Assembly: GCA_965243605.1 (NCBI GenBank)
Contig: CBDEVQ010000101.1
Location: 1-64,000 of the forward strand
Direction: 5' to 3'
DNA length: 64,000 nt
Origin: JBMYYR01 sp965243605
GTDB taxonomy: Bacteria > Bacteroidota > Bacteroidia > Flavobacteriales > CAJXXR01
The first letter of the stretch is position 1; every line of letters begins with the position of its first letter. The notes below the pieces were generated by a model. It had not been told where the DNA came from. It saw only the letters and a program-made list of their open reading frames with translations, and made no database searches. The translations under genes and the position numbers were made by a program. This document shows, one piece after another, positions 16,675 through 25,883 of this stretch.

Positions 16675-16733
16675 CGAACCTGCGACCTCCTCGTCCCAAA
16701 CGAGGCGCGATGACCGGGCTACGCTACACCCCG
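16659..16733 (-). tRNA. tRNA-Pro (anticodon TGG)
   Basis: The minus strand reads CGGGGTG acceptor, a D arm, an anticodon stem CCTCG / CGAGG around loop TTTGGGA (anticodon TGG), a T arm GCAGG TTCGAAT CCTGC and the closing CACCCCG with discriminator A. All stems pair. CCA is not encoded. The 3' end is the source of the tRNA-derived part of the tandem repeats downstream. Confidence 0.96.
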
Positions 16734-16946
16734 AAAGCGATGCAAAAACTACATCTTTTATTTAATCCTCCAAACCATTAGAAAAAATAATTTAACGAAG
16801 CTATATTAATCAAAAGTAAATCAAGGATTAAGGTAATAAACTTTTTTTTCAGCAACCTCAATACCCATATATCAAACACGTATATAAAGGGTATTACTAT
16901 TTTTAGGATTTTAGTTAATTCTTGGTGAGTTTGTGTTTATTACATA

Positions 16947-17517
16947 TTATTCCTGCACCAACTTATGACAAAAACAATCTGTTGTATGATCGTTTACCAT
17001 TCCTGTAGCTTGCATATGAGCGTAAATAACGGTTGAACCAACAAATTTAAATCCACGTTTTTTAAGATCCTTAGAAATGGTGTCCGACAAGGGTGTATTC
17101 GTAGGAACATCGTTTACCGTTTCAAACTGGTTCTGAATTGGTTTACCATCTACAAATCCCCAAATATATTTAGAGAATGTCCCAAACTCTTCTTGAATTT
17201 TTATAAAAGCTTGTGCATTGCTCACTGCGGCTTTAATTTTGAGTTTATTGCGAATAATTCCGCTATTGTTTCTGAGTTCTTCTAGTTTTTCTTCGGTATA
17301 GTCTGCTATGGTATTAAAGTCAAACCCATCAAAAGCCATTCTAAAATTCTCTCGTTTTTTTTAATACTGTTATCCAAGATAACCCCGCCTGAAACGTTTC
17401 TAACATTAAAAACTCAAACAACGTCGGGTCGTCATAGACAGGCTTCCCCCACTCATTATCATGGTATTCTATATACAAAGGATCATCAGAGACCCATTTA
17501 CATCGTTTATTTTCCAT
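16947..17517 (-). pseudogene. tag: DNA-3-methyladenine glycosylase I, frameshifted
   Basis: Across two frames this is a full-length Tag protein (about 190 residues) that excises 3-methyladenine from DNA. It starts at ATG 17517 (MENKRCKWVSDD) with the family hallmark YHDNEWGKPVYDD and FQAGLSWITVLKKRE, continuing FDFNTIADYTEEK and the zinc-site end DHTTDCFCH. The break lies at a run of eight A at 17355-17362; seven A restore the frame exactly (KKREN FRMAFDGF). A single-base homopolymer change in an otherwise perfect gene suggests a consensus error, though true mutation is possible. Confidence 0.88.
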
Positions 17518-17758
17518 TTTCAACTCACTATTATTTGGTATCCTATACATCCCAAGAAATCATCCGTAATAAATACGAATCTTGTAAATATACAATTAAT
17601 ACCTATCTATAGTTTGAGTCGCCTTCCATTAATATGGTCTAACAATATTCAAAAATATTATACCAACATATAATAGTAATTATAATAGAACGTTAAAAAC
17701 AAGAAACTTTTAAGTGAAAAAAAAAAACACTAAATTCGCAAGCATCAAAAACTAAATT

Positions 17759-18842
17759 ATGAAAGCAACAGCATTAAAAAATATACACGAGGCTTGTGGA
17801 GCCAAAATGGTTGAATTTGCAGGTTACTTAATGCCTGTTCAGTATGAAGGTGTTAAGGTTGAGCACGCTACAGTAAGAGAAGCTGTTGGTGTATTTGACG
17901 TTTCGCATATGGGTGAGTTTTTCTTAAAAGGAGAAAAAGCTTTAGACCTTATTCAATCGGTTTGTTCTAACGATGCTTCTAAAATTGCTATTGGTCAAGC
18001 TCAGTATACATGTTTACCAAATGAAGATGGTGGAATTGTAGACGATTTATTGGTTTACCACATGGCAGAAAACGAATATCTTTTAGGTTGTGAATGCCTC
18101 TAATATTGAAAAAGACTGGAATTGGATTTCTGAACGAAACACATTTGGTGTAGAAATGACAAACCGCTCTGAAGAATACTCTATGCTTGCCATTCAAGGG
18201 CCTAAAGCAACAGAGGTTATGCAAAAACTTACAGAGGAGAATTTATCTGAAATTAAGTACTACCGTTTTAAAGTAGGTACATTTGCTGGATTAGACGATA
18301 TTATTATTTCGGCTACTGGGTATACTGGTGCTGGAGGATTTGAATTATATTTTAAGAACAACCAAGCAGAAACGGTTTGGAATGCATTATTTGAAGCTGG
18401 AAAAGAAGAAGGAATTAAGCCAATTGGTTTAGCTGCTCGTGATACACTTCGTTTAGAAATGGGATTCTGTTTATACGGAAATGATTTAAGCGATACAACG
18501 TCTCCTTTAGAAGCTGGATTAGGATGGGTAACTAAATTCACAAAAGAATTTACAAACTCAGCGGCTTTAAAACAACAAAAAGAAGAAGGTGTTAAGCGTA
18601 AGCTTGTAGGTTTCGAACTTGTTGAGAAAGGTATTCCTCGTCACGATTATGAAATTGTTGATGCCGATGGAAACAATATTGGTATTGTAACTTCTGGTAC
18701 CATGTCGCCTTCTTTAAATAAAGGAATTGGATTAGGATATGTAAAAACTGAATTCTCTAAAGCAGGATCAGAAATTTACATTCAAGTTAGAAAGAAACAA
18801 CTAAAAGCTGAAGTTGTAAAATTACCATTTTACAAGGCTTAA
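17759..18842 (+). pseudogene. gcvT: glycine cleavage system T protein (aminomethyltransferase), frameshifted
   Basis: Together the two frames give a normal GcvT of about 360 residues, the tetrahydrofolate-dependent T protein of the glycine cleavage system. The first frame (17759-18103) has the HEACGAKMVEFAGY and VFDVSHMGEF hallmarks. The second (from about 18090) has ATGYTGAGGFELYF, LAARDTLRLEMGFCLYG and SGTMSPSLNKGIGLGYV. The break is one extra G in TTTTAGGTTGTGAATGCC; with a single G the protein reads LVVNASNIEKDW. No other lesion is seen. comB follows after five bases, so the two genes form an operon. Sequencing error is the simplest reading. Confidence 0.9.
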
Positions 18843-18847
18843 TATAT

Positions 18848-19564
18848 ATGACCAATCAAATTAGAGTTTGTCTTACGCCAGATTTATTTCATCTGTATGC
18901 CGATAGACAGAGTATTGTTATTGTGAACGATGTGCTTAGAGCAACAACAACGATGTGTTTTGCATTAGGAAGTAAAATTTCTAAAATAAAACCCGTAATG
19001 ACTGTTGAAGAAGCTTTAGAATATCGAGATGACGAATCGTTTATTTTAGCGGCCGAACGTGGTGGTAAAATTGTAAATGGATTCGATTTTGGAAATTCGC
19101 CACAACCTTTTATGGATGCCGATTATGAAGGTAAAAATATGGTTATGACCACTACAAATGGTACGCGAATGATTAATATTGCCAAAAAGGATCATACAGT
19201 AGCCATTGGTGCTTTTGTAAATCTTGATGCCATTACTAAATGGGCCATTAAGCAAGAAAAAGATATCATTATCTGTTGTTCTGGTTGGAAAGGTAAATTC
19301 TGTTTAGAAGACACGTTGTTTGCAGGGGCTTTTAGTCAGAACTTATTAGACTCGGGTAAATTTGAAATGGACTGCGATTCAACAAGAGCGGCCATTAATT
19401 TATACGATACCGCTAAAGATGATGTATATGGATTCTTAAAAAGCTCATCGCATAGAAATAGACTTAAAAACCTAAATATTGACAAAGACGTTGTGATTTG
19501 CGTAAGCGAAGATCTTGTTGATGTGGTTCCGGTTTTAAAAGGTGATTTTTTGGTGGCTGAATAA
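18848..19564 (+). CDS. comB: 2-phosphosulfolactate phosphatase family protein
   Basis: The 238-residue product matches the ComB family, which removes phosphate from 2-phosphosulfolactate in the coenzyme M pathway of archaea and some bacteria. Family signatures visible are VIVNDVLRATTTM near the N-terminus, LAAERGG, GFDFGNSPQPF, TTTNGTRM, CCSGWKGKFCLEDTLFAG and a C-terminal HRNRL. Bacteroidota do not make coenzyme M, so here it may act in sulfolactate or another phosphate-ester metabolism. It starts five bases after gcvT and is followed by a strong terminator at 19590. Confidence 0.88.
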   Translation: MTNQIRVCLTPDLFHLYADRQSIVIVNDVLRATTTMCFALGSKISKIKPVMTVEEALEYRDDESFILAAERGGKIVNGFDFGNSPQPFMDADYEGKNMVMTTTNGTRMINIAKKDHTVAIGAFVNLDAITKWAIKQEKDIIICCSGWKGKFCLEDTLFAGAFSQNLLDSGKFEMDCDSTRAAINLYDTAKDDVYGFLKSSSHRNRLKNLNIDKDVVICVSEDLVDVVPVLKGDFLVAE

Positions 19565-19589
19565 AGACCAACACATTCTATTATATACT

Positions 19590-19628
19590 AAAAGGGGTTG
19601 AGCGCTATAATAGCATTCAACCCCTTTT
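19590..19628 (+). terminator. terminator of gcvT-comB
   Basis: AAAAGGGGTTGA pairs with TCAACCCCTTTT around a 15-base loop, followed by a short T-rich tail. It closes the gcvT-comB operon. Confidence 0.85.
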
Positions 19629-19711
19629 GTAATAAATACAACAACAGAATAGAGTTATACACTTACTTCCCACAAGAAATATATAGACCTATTCGTTGTA
19701 TATTGGTATAC

Positions 19712-20056
19712 TTAAAATGTATATTTTATTTCAACAACGCTCATTTGTCCTTCAACAATCGTTTTCCATTGTCCTGTGAACTCAGCTCCGTATGATGCTG
19801 CAATGGCAGATCCTACTTTCTGAGCTTCATCGTTACTCCATAATGGTCCAGCTAATACATCGGTTTTAAATTCGTTCTTTCCTCCGTTATCAACTTCAAG
19901 TTCAACTTCAATAATACTCATTTCTGAAGGGACTACTGTACGCCATTGTCCTGTCCATTTACCTTGGTGAGCCGCAGCTACTTTTGGTGCTTTCTCTTTT
20001 GCATCTTCATCATTCCATAACGGACCTGCTGGGATATTTACTTTATACGTAGACAT
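19712..20056 (-). CDS. mvl: mannan-binding lectin, MVL family
   Basis: The 114-residue protein consists of two tandem homologous repeats of about 54 residues. The first has YKVNIPAGPLW and KWTGQWRTVV, the second TDVLAGPLWSNDEAQ and EFTGQWKTIVEGQMSVVEI. This is the architecture and nearly the wording of MVL, the Microcystis viridis lectin that binds high-mannose oligosaccharides. No signal peptide is seen, as in MVL itself. It is a single gene, convergent with comB and divergent from the DUF6702 gene. Strong similarity to a cyanobacterial lectin suggests horizontal transfer. The role in this host is unknown; possibilities are defence against predators or glycan binding. Confidence 0.9.
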   Translation of the reverse strand: MSTYKVNIPAGPLWNDEDAKEKAPKVAAAHQGKWTGQWRTVVPSEMSIIEVELEVDNGGKNEFKTDVLAGPLWSNDEAQKVGSAIAASYGAEFTGQWKTIVEGQMSVVEIKYTF

Positions 20057-20486
20057 AATAATATAGGTTTTTGATATTTCTTTCCTACTCTATTTAGATT
20101 TAAGGATTTTCGGATTCGTCCTGAGTTTTATAAAATCACATTGTAGCTACATTCTTTATAAAGTGACTTTTAAACATTACAAATATTCAACATTAAATCG
20201 AATCATTTAAGAGTCTAATTACCTGATTATCAACATACGTAAATTCCACAAGGAAAATAACGTATCTATATCAGGGAAAAACACGGCCTTAGAATTTCAC
20301 ATTTTAAAACAGTCCCCTATTAAATTGTTATATCGTTGTGTAAATACAAAACAACCTGTCCAATACCGTACATACGTTACAATTATTAATACCTAAACCT
20401 TAATTTATGTTATATCTCGTATTGCAAGGGTTTAAAACCGTTAAATTGTACTGTATTTTTATATATTTGGTAAAAATGTAATTTTT
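20057..20486. other. 430-base divergent intergenic region
   Basis: No gene is visible between the lectin gene and the DUF6702 gene. It probably holds both promoters. A TATATTTG box at 20462-20469 fits the Bacteroidota -7 pattern for the rightward gene, although the nearest upstream TTG (20446) is closer than the usual spacing. Confidence 0.5.
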
Positions 20487-21032
20487 ATGAATACAGTAGT
20501 AATGCGCCAACTTTTCTGTTGGTTCTTCTTTTTATGCGCTTTTGGTTCTTTTGGTGAAAATGATCACGATTATTTTTATTCCATTACAGAAATGAAATAC
20601 AACAAAAAAGAACACCAATTTGAAATGTCTATCAAGTTGGCCGCACATGATCTAGATTATATCTTTAAAAAAGAAAAGTATTGCGATCAGACCAATATTG
20701 CTTTCGACAAAGCTAATGCCGAATTGGATGAATGTTTAGCCGATTACCTTTGTCAGAATTTTAATTTAACCATTAAAAACAAGAAGCAAATCTTAGAATA
20801 TATTGGTAAAGAGTATGAAAATGATGGGTATATCTTTGTTTATTTTGTGGTCACAGACCTGCCACGAAAAATTGAACAAGTCGACTTAACCAATACCATC
20901 TTTTTTGAAACTTACGATCATCAAAAAAACATTACCCATTTCGAATATTTTAATAAAGAGAATATAAAAGATGTCCAAACTTATTATTTTTCGGCATCTA
21001 AAACCAACCACACGTTTAACATCAAACTATAG
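20487..21032 (+). CDS. DUF6702-type periplasmic protein
   Basis: A 181-residue protein with an N-terminal signal peptide (about residues 1-24). The HDYFYSITEMKYNKKEHQFEMSIKL stretch is split across the typical N-terminal strand pair of DUF6702 proteins: YFYSITEMKYN then FEMSIKLAAHDL. The family is found in Bacteroidota almost always directly before an M1-type metallopeptidase, as here, with nine bases to the next gene. The biochemical role is unknown; the arrangement suggests a partner or accessory of the peptidase in the envelope. Confidence 0.75.
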   Translation: MNTVVMRQLFCWFFFLCAFGSFGENDHDYFYSITEMKYNKKEHQFEMSIKLAAHDLDYIFKKEKYCDQTNIAFDKANAELDECLADYLCQNFNLTIKNKKQILEYIGKEYENDGYIFVYFVVTDLPRKIEQVDLTNTIFFETYDHQKNITHFEYFNKENIKDVQTYYFSASKTNHTFNIKL

Positions 21033-21041
21033 ATATCAACT

Positions 21042-23330
21042 ATGAAACAATTTTCCTATCTAGTTTTTCTTATTTCAGGGTGTTTGTTTGCTCAAACTGA
21101 TAATTACAACCACAATAAGTTTAAACAACTTAAAGAAGAGTTGGCAACACCAAACGTATACCGTACGGGAGGAGGAGCACCTGGGCATAAATACTATCAA
21201 AACCAAGCCAATTATAATATTGAGATTACGCTTAATGATAATCTGCAAAAAATTACAGGGCACGAGGTTATTGAATATGTAAATAACTCGCCAGACGAAT
21301 TGGAATACATTTGGTTACAATTAGACCAAAATGTTAGAGCCAAAGATTCTAATTCTAAAAAAATTAGAACTGGACACTTATCAAACATGTCTTTTGACAG
21401 CTACGATAAAATGCATTTTGACTTTGATGGTGGATTTAAAATTGAAGATGTTAAGCCCGCAGATAACCATGGGTTTACGTATACAATTAACAAAACCATG
21501 ATGCGTTTAGATTTAGATCAAAATCTGAAGCCTGGTGAAAAAATTAAATTTAGCGTAGACTGGTGGTATAATATTAACGACCGTATGAAAGTAGGTGGTC
21601 GTTCTGGATATGAATACTTTAAAGAAAACGACAACTATCTATATACGATTGCTCAATTTTACCCGCGTATGTGTGTATATAGTGATATTGAAGGATGGCA
21701 AAACAAACAATTTTTAGGAAACGGTGAGTTTACCTTACCTTTTGGAGATTACGATGTTAAAATTACAGTACCTTCTGACCATGTTGTAGCCTCTACTGGT
21801 ATGATACAAAACGTTGGTGATGTATTAACAGATAAGCAACAAGAACGTTTTGAGTTGGCTAAAAAGACCTATGATGAGCCTGTACTTATTATCACTCAAA
21901 AAGAAGCTGAAAAAGCAGAAAAGAAAAAGGTTAAAACCACAAAAACATGGCATTATAAAGCTGAAAACGTAAGAGATTTTGCTTTTGCAAGTTCTAGAAA
22001 GTTTATGTGGGATGCTATGGCGGTTAAACAAGAAACGAAAGATGTTCTTGCCATGTCTTTCTTCCCAAAAGAAGGAAATCCAATTTGGGAGAAGTATTCA
22101 ACACATGCCGTTGCACAAACCTTAGAAACATATTCTCGTCATACATTCGATTACCCATACCCTGTTGCCATTTCGGTTAACTCTAAAAGTATTGGTATGG
22201 AATACCCAATGATCTGTTTTAACTTTGGACGTCCAGAAAAAGATGGAACATATTCTCCACAAACTAAATACGGAATGATTGGTGTAATTATCCACGAGGT
22301 AGGTCATAACTACTTTCCGATGATTATTAACTCTGACGAACGCCAATGGACATGGATGGATGAAGGATTAAATACCTTCTTACAATACCTAACCGAACAA
22401 GATTGGGAAGAAGATTACCCAAGCCGTAGAGGACCAGCACGTAAGATTGTTAACTATATGAAAGGTGACAAAACGGGTATTACACCAATCATGACAAATA
22501 GCGAATCTTTATTACAGTTTGGGAATAACGCTTACGGAAAGCCAGCCGCTGCGCTTAATATTTTAAGAGAAACCGTAATGGGACGTGAATTGTTTGACCA
22601 TGCGTTTAAGACCTATGCACAACGTTGGATGTTTAAACATCCATCTCCTGCTGATTTCTTTAGAACGATGGAAGATGCAAGTGCTGTAGATTTAGATTGG
22701 TACTGGAGAGGTTGGTTTTTTACAACAGACCACGTAGACATTGCATTAAACGATGTTAAGTACTTTCAAGCCAGTACAAGCAACCCAACTACAGAAAAAG
22801 GAATTGCAGCTAAAAATAAAGCCAATGAGCCTGTAACAATTACTGATATTTTAAACGAAAAAGAGGGTAAGAAAACGCGTGTTGGACAAAACAATTCTTT
22901 AGTAGACTTTTATAATACTTACGATGAAAACAACGTAACCTCTAAAGATAAAAAGAAGTATAAAGAAACATTAGCAGATCTTTCGGACAAGGAAAAATCA
23001 ACTTTAAAGGATAGTAAACATTACTATGAATTAGCTTTTTCTAATGTTGGTGGTTTAGTTATGCCTGTTATTGTTGAGTTTGAATTTGATAATGGATCAA
23101 CTGAAATTATCCGTATTCCTGCCGAAATTTGGGTAAGAAACAATACGAATGTATCTAAGGTATTCCATTTTGACAACCGCGTAACAAAGATTACGGTAGA
23201 CCCATATTTAGAAACAGCAGATACGGATGTTGATAATAATGTATGGCCAAGAGAAATTACTCCTACCCGTTTTGAGATCTATAAATCGAAACAAAACAAA
23301 TCTCCTAACCTTATGCAACAAGCAAAGTAG
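21042..23330 (+). CDS. M1 family zinc aminopeptidase
   Basis: A 762-residue secreted M1 (gluzincin) metallopeptidase with a signal peptide ending near LFAQ. The zinc site HEVGH is at about residue 418, with the third ligand glutamate 18 residues later in WMDEGLNTF. The N-terminal beta domain (YNIEITLNDNLQKITGHEVI) and the GMEYP stretch before the active site, in place of GAMEN, are typical of this bacterial subfamily. It probably degrades peptides in the periplasm. It forms an operon with the DUF6702 gene and is closed by the terminator at 23352. Confidence 0.92.
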   Translation: MKQFSYLVFLISGCLFAQTDNYNHNKFKQLKEELATPNVYRTGGGAPGHKYYQNQANYNIEITLNDNLQKITGHEVIEYVNNSPDELEYIWLQLDQNVRAKDSNSKKIRTGHLSNMSFDSYDKMHFDFDGGFKIEDVKPADNHGFTYTINKTMMRLDLDQNLKPGEKIKFSVDWWYNINDRMKVGGRSGYEYFKENDNYLYTIAQFYPRMCVYSDIEGWQNKQFLGNGEFTLPFGDYDVKITVPSDHVVASTGMIQNVGDVLTDKQQERFELAKKTYDEPVLIITQKEAEKAEKKKVKTTKTWHYKAENVRDFAFASSRKFMWDAMAVKQETKDVLAMSFFPKEGNPIWEKYSTHAVAQTLETYSRHTFDYPYPVAISVNSKSIGMEYPMICFNFGRPEKDGTYSPQTKYGMIGVIIHEVGHNYFPMIINSDERQWTWMDEGLNTFLQYLTEQDWEEDYPSRRGPARKIVNYMKGDKTGITPIMTNSESLLQFGNNAYGKPAAALNILRETVMGRELFDHAFKTYAQRWMFKHPSPADFFRTMEDASAVDLDWYWRGWFFTTDHVDIALNDVKYFQASTSNPTTEKGIAAKNKANEPVTITDILNEKEGKKTRVGQNNSLVDFYNTYDENNVTSKDKKKYKETLADLSDKEKSTLKDSKHYYELAFSNVGGLVMPVIVEFEFDNGSTEIIRIPAEIWVRNNTNVSKVFHFDNRVTKITVDPYLETADTDVDNNVWPREITPTRFEIYKSKQNKSPNLMQQAK

Positions 23331-23351
23331 TGATTACTTTAAATATAAAAT

Positions 23352-23388
23352 AAAGAGCCCCAACAGAATATTTCTGTTGGGGCTTTTT
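23352..23388 (+). terminator. terminator of the M1 peptidase operon
   Basis: AGAGCCCCAACAG pairs with CTGTTGGGGCTTTTT around a short AT loop. The following 340 bases to 23728 contain no convincing gene. Confidence 0.88.
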
Positions 23389-23728
23389 AATTACTTAAAA
23401 TAAAATATACTTCTAGAGCACTCTAAGTAATTCTTTAAGCATATATATATACTTAAAGGCATTCATTGGGGGAAATGAAAGCGTATAATATTTTGACTAT
23501 ATTCAAAGATAATAATTCAGCACACGATACACATACATTGTACCAGTTATCATCTCTAATATTTCCTTTAATTCTCCAGCTAAAACATCCTATAATTATA
23601 ACAATACGACACTTAAAGTGTTTATATTTATTAAAATACACATTTAAAATAAATTACCAATTATAAATAGTATTAAAAAAAAACTTAAATTTAAAAGCAA
23701 TTATAATAATAATTCTTTAACAAACCAC

Positions 23729-24739
23729 ATGTCTATACCTAGTAATTTTATAAAAACCATTTTATTTGGTGGTTTATTCTTGTCTTTTCAAGTAAAAGCA
23801 CAAGATACCTTCTCTATAGTTGCTGTAGATCCTACAACCGGAGAAGTTGGAAGCGCAGGTGCTTCTTGTGTTGATTTAGTTCAGGCCGGGCTAACAGATG
23901 ATGGCTTTTTGGGACAACTAATACCCAATGTTGGGGCAATAAATACACAAGCTTATTATCTACCTACCAATCAGACCAACGCCACAAACAGAATGAATGC
24001 TGGCGATACGCCAGATGAAATTATACAATGGTTGGTTGCCAATGATGTACAAAATGACCCTCAATATAGACAATATGGAATAGCCGCTATTGTTAATGGA
24101 TCAGCTGAAGCCGCTGCGCATACAGGAAGTTCCACAGACGATTACAAAAACCACATTATAGGTACAAATTACGCAATACAAGGTAATATCCTATTAGGAC
24201 AAGTCGTTCTAGATTCTATGGAATCTCGTTTCTTAAATGAACCTGGAGACTTAGCTTGTAAACTTATGGCGGCATTACAAGGTGCTAACATGGTTGGGGC
24301 TGATACGAGATGTAGTACCAATGGAACATCATCTTTATTTGCATTTATTAAAGTCGCTCAATCTTCAGATACGTTTGGTTCTCCTTCTTTAAATGTTTCT
24401 GTACGAACGGAAGATAATTCCGGTATTGAACCCATAGATTCGCTTCAAACAAAATTTAATGCCTTACATTCCTGTACTCCATTAAGCATTCAAGAATCAG
24501 GTGATTTTGATGAATTATTCTCAGCCTACCCTAATCCTACTTCAAATACACTGCTTGTAAGAAATAAAGAGTATGGTTCATATAAAATAAGCTTAGTAGA
24601 TTTAACTGGTAGACAAGTATTAACATCTAGTTTAACAAAGGTTACTATGATGAAATTAGGGAACTTAGCATCTGGGGTTTACTCTTTAAAAATCTATAAC
24701 AAAACTCAGATGTATGTTAAAAAGATTGTTATAAAATAA
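23729..24739 (+). CDS. secreted DUF1028 protein with T9SS sorting domain
   Basis: A 336-residue protein with a signal peptide (ending VKAQ). The body matches DUF1028, an Ntn-hydrolase-like family: it opens with TFSIVAVDPTTGEVG and GASC, and includes YGIAAIVNG and QGNILLGQVVLDSME. The catalytic role of the family is uncertain; some members are thought to bind or process ligands. The C-terminal 75 residues (SAYPNPTSNTLLV ... LASGVYSLKIYNK ... KKIVIK) are a type A T9SS sorting domain, so the protein is exported to the surface. It is a single-gene unit with a strong terminator after it. Confidence 0.88.
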   Translation: MSIPSNFIKTILFGGLFLSFQVKAQDTFSIVAVDPTTGEVGSAGASCVDLVQAGLTDDGFLGQLIPNVGAINTQAYYLPTNQTNATNRMNAGDTPDEIIQWLVANDVQNDPQYRQYGIAAIVNGSAEAAAHTGSSTDDYKNHIIGTNYAIQGNILLGQVVLDSMESRFLNEPGDLACKLMAALQGANMVGADTRCSTNGTSSLFAFIKVAQSSDTFGSPSLNVSVRTEDNSGIEPIDSLQTKFNALHSCTPLSIQESGDFDELFSAYPNPTSNTLLVRNKEYGSYKISLVDLTGRQVLTSSLTKVTMMKLGNLASGVYSLKIYNKTQMYVKKIVIK

Positions 24740-24780
24740 CGATACTTTCAAATGAGCTAAAGACTCTATAGCAATGAATT

Positions 24781-24828
24781 TAAAAGCCCTATGTTTCCAT
24801 AATTAATTATGAAAACATAGGGCTTTTA
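24781..24828 (+). terminator. terminator of the DUF1028 gene
   Basis: TAAAAGCCCTATGTTT pairs with AAACATAGGGCTTTTA around an AATTAATT-type loop. It is symmetrical and could act in both directions. Confidence 0.85.
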
Positions 24829-25093
24829 ACATTTACAGATTCATTGACTAAAGTTCGTTTTGGATCAAGATCTCACTAAGAAATTCATTACACTAAAATA
24901 TTGTAAATCGGGCTCTATAAATACCAGTTTTGCTTTCTCAAGCTTTTCCGTATTAAAATGTAAATCATAATATCTATAAATATGTCTTTAATTGTTTAAG
25001 TTCAACATTAGAATCTTATTTGTATGTATTGAGAAAGCAAATTATTCAATTCATCGAACAGACTATAATACAAAAAAACACGTTAGAGAATAC

Positions 25094-25384
25094 ATGAATA
25101 AATCCGAATCTAATGCAAAACAGAATTATTTAATATTTTCAATAATACAAAATGTAATCTTAATCATATTTTGTATTTGTTCTACAGCTTCTTACAATTA
25201 CATACTACTACCTATAATCCTTTTATCTATTTGTATTGGAAGTGTATGTATTAGCTATGTTTTATATGCTTGGAAATATAAAAACATGCGTTTCTATGAA
25301 ACATTTAATTTATCATTTGGTTTATCAGCTTCTATAAGTCTATTAGGCTACCTCTTCGCTTCATTATATCCCATTCTTTTATGA
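25094..25384 (+). CDS. hypothetical small membrane protein
   Basis: From the ATG at 25094 the frame gives 97 residues with three hydrophobic segments (about 14-34, 36-56 and 74-95). An upstream TTG at 24992 in the same frame would add a non-hydrophobic extension, which I reject. The stop TGA overlaps the ATG of the next gene (ATGA at 25381), so the two are translationally coupled. No family recognised. Confidence 0.55.
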   Translation: MNKSESNAKQNYLIFSIIQNVILIIFCICSTASYNYILLPIILLSICIGSVCISYVLYAWKYKNMRFYETFNLSFGLSASISLLGYLFASLYPILL

Positions 25385-25782
25385 CATCTATACATAAATT
25401 CATTTCAATTATTTTACTAATCCCAATGTGTTTCTTTCTATTTACGATAGGACAAATTCCATTAATGGAGGGATACAATGTCTTCTTCCCATATATAGAC
25501 ACTAAATTTGGAGAAGGTTATACACCAGAAAAATTTGATAAAATTAAGTTAAATGATTCCAAAGAACATGTTTTATCTACACTGGGGAATCCATTATTTA
25601 TCTTTAAGGATACAATCAATAATTTACCTATTCGTAGTTACCATTATACTAACGATGGGTATTTTATGAATTCAAACGGCCAAACCAATTTTGTTAACGA
25701 TTTTGCTTGGTATAGATCTAATTTAACAATAAACAATAAAAACAAAGTAATTTACATTGATTATGGTTGGAGTTACGATTAA
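25381..25782 (+). CDS. hypothetical membrane-anchored protein, BamE/SmpA-like fold possible
   Basis: A 133-residue protein with one N-terminal hydrophobic segment (residues 6-26), acting as uncleaved signal or anchor. The soluble part contains FDKIKLNDSKEHVLSTLGNP, a pattern seen in SmpA/BamE-type proteins. Function is not known; the similarity is weak. It overlaps the preceding small membrane-protein gene by four bases, so the two likely work together. Confidence 0.55.
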   Translation: MTSIHKFISIILLIPMCFFLFTIGQIPLMEGYNVFFPYIDTKFGEGYTPEKFDKIKLNDSKEHVLSTLGNPLFIFKDTINNLPIRSYHYTNDGYFMNSNGQTNFVNDFAWYRSNLTINNKNKVIYIDYGWSYD

Positions 25783-25850
25783 TAGAAGGATTAGATAAGG
25801 TTACAAATTTTAAAATCTAAATCTATTATTAAATAATCAGGCGCTTTTCT

Positions 25851-25858
25851 TACCTTTG
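25851..25858 (+). promoter_or_regulatory. putative -7 box (TACCTTTG)
   Basis: TACCTTTG fits the Bacteroidota TAnnTTTG pattern, 25 bases before the ATG at 25884. No clear -33 TTG is seen at the usual spacing. Confidence 0.4.
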
Positions 25859-25883
25859 AGTAAACAAAACTAAATCCTTTTGT

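Noticed and set aside
16522..16713. Open frame of 63 codons on the plus strand ending with a GGRIRTCDLLVPNEAR peptide
   Set aside because: It is the antisense of the repeat array and of tRNA-Pro; this peptide is a well-known false product of tRNA antisense reading.
23352..23388. Possible riboswitch or small RNA upstream of the DUF1028 gene
   Set aside because: It is a simple stem-loop with a T-run directly after the M1 peptidase stop, so an ordinary terminator.
23466..23666. 66-codon open frame between the M1 peptidase and the DUF1028 gene
   Set aside because: Composition is random AT-rich, no start context and no recognisable motif; the opposite strand has an equally poor frame.
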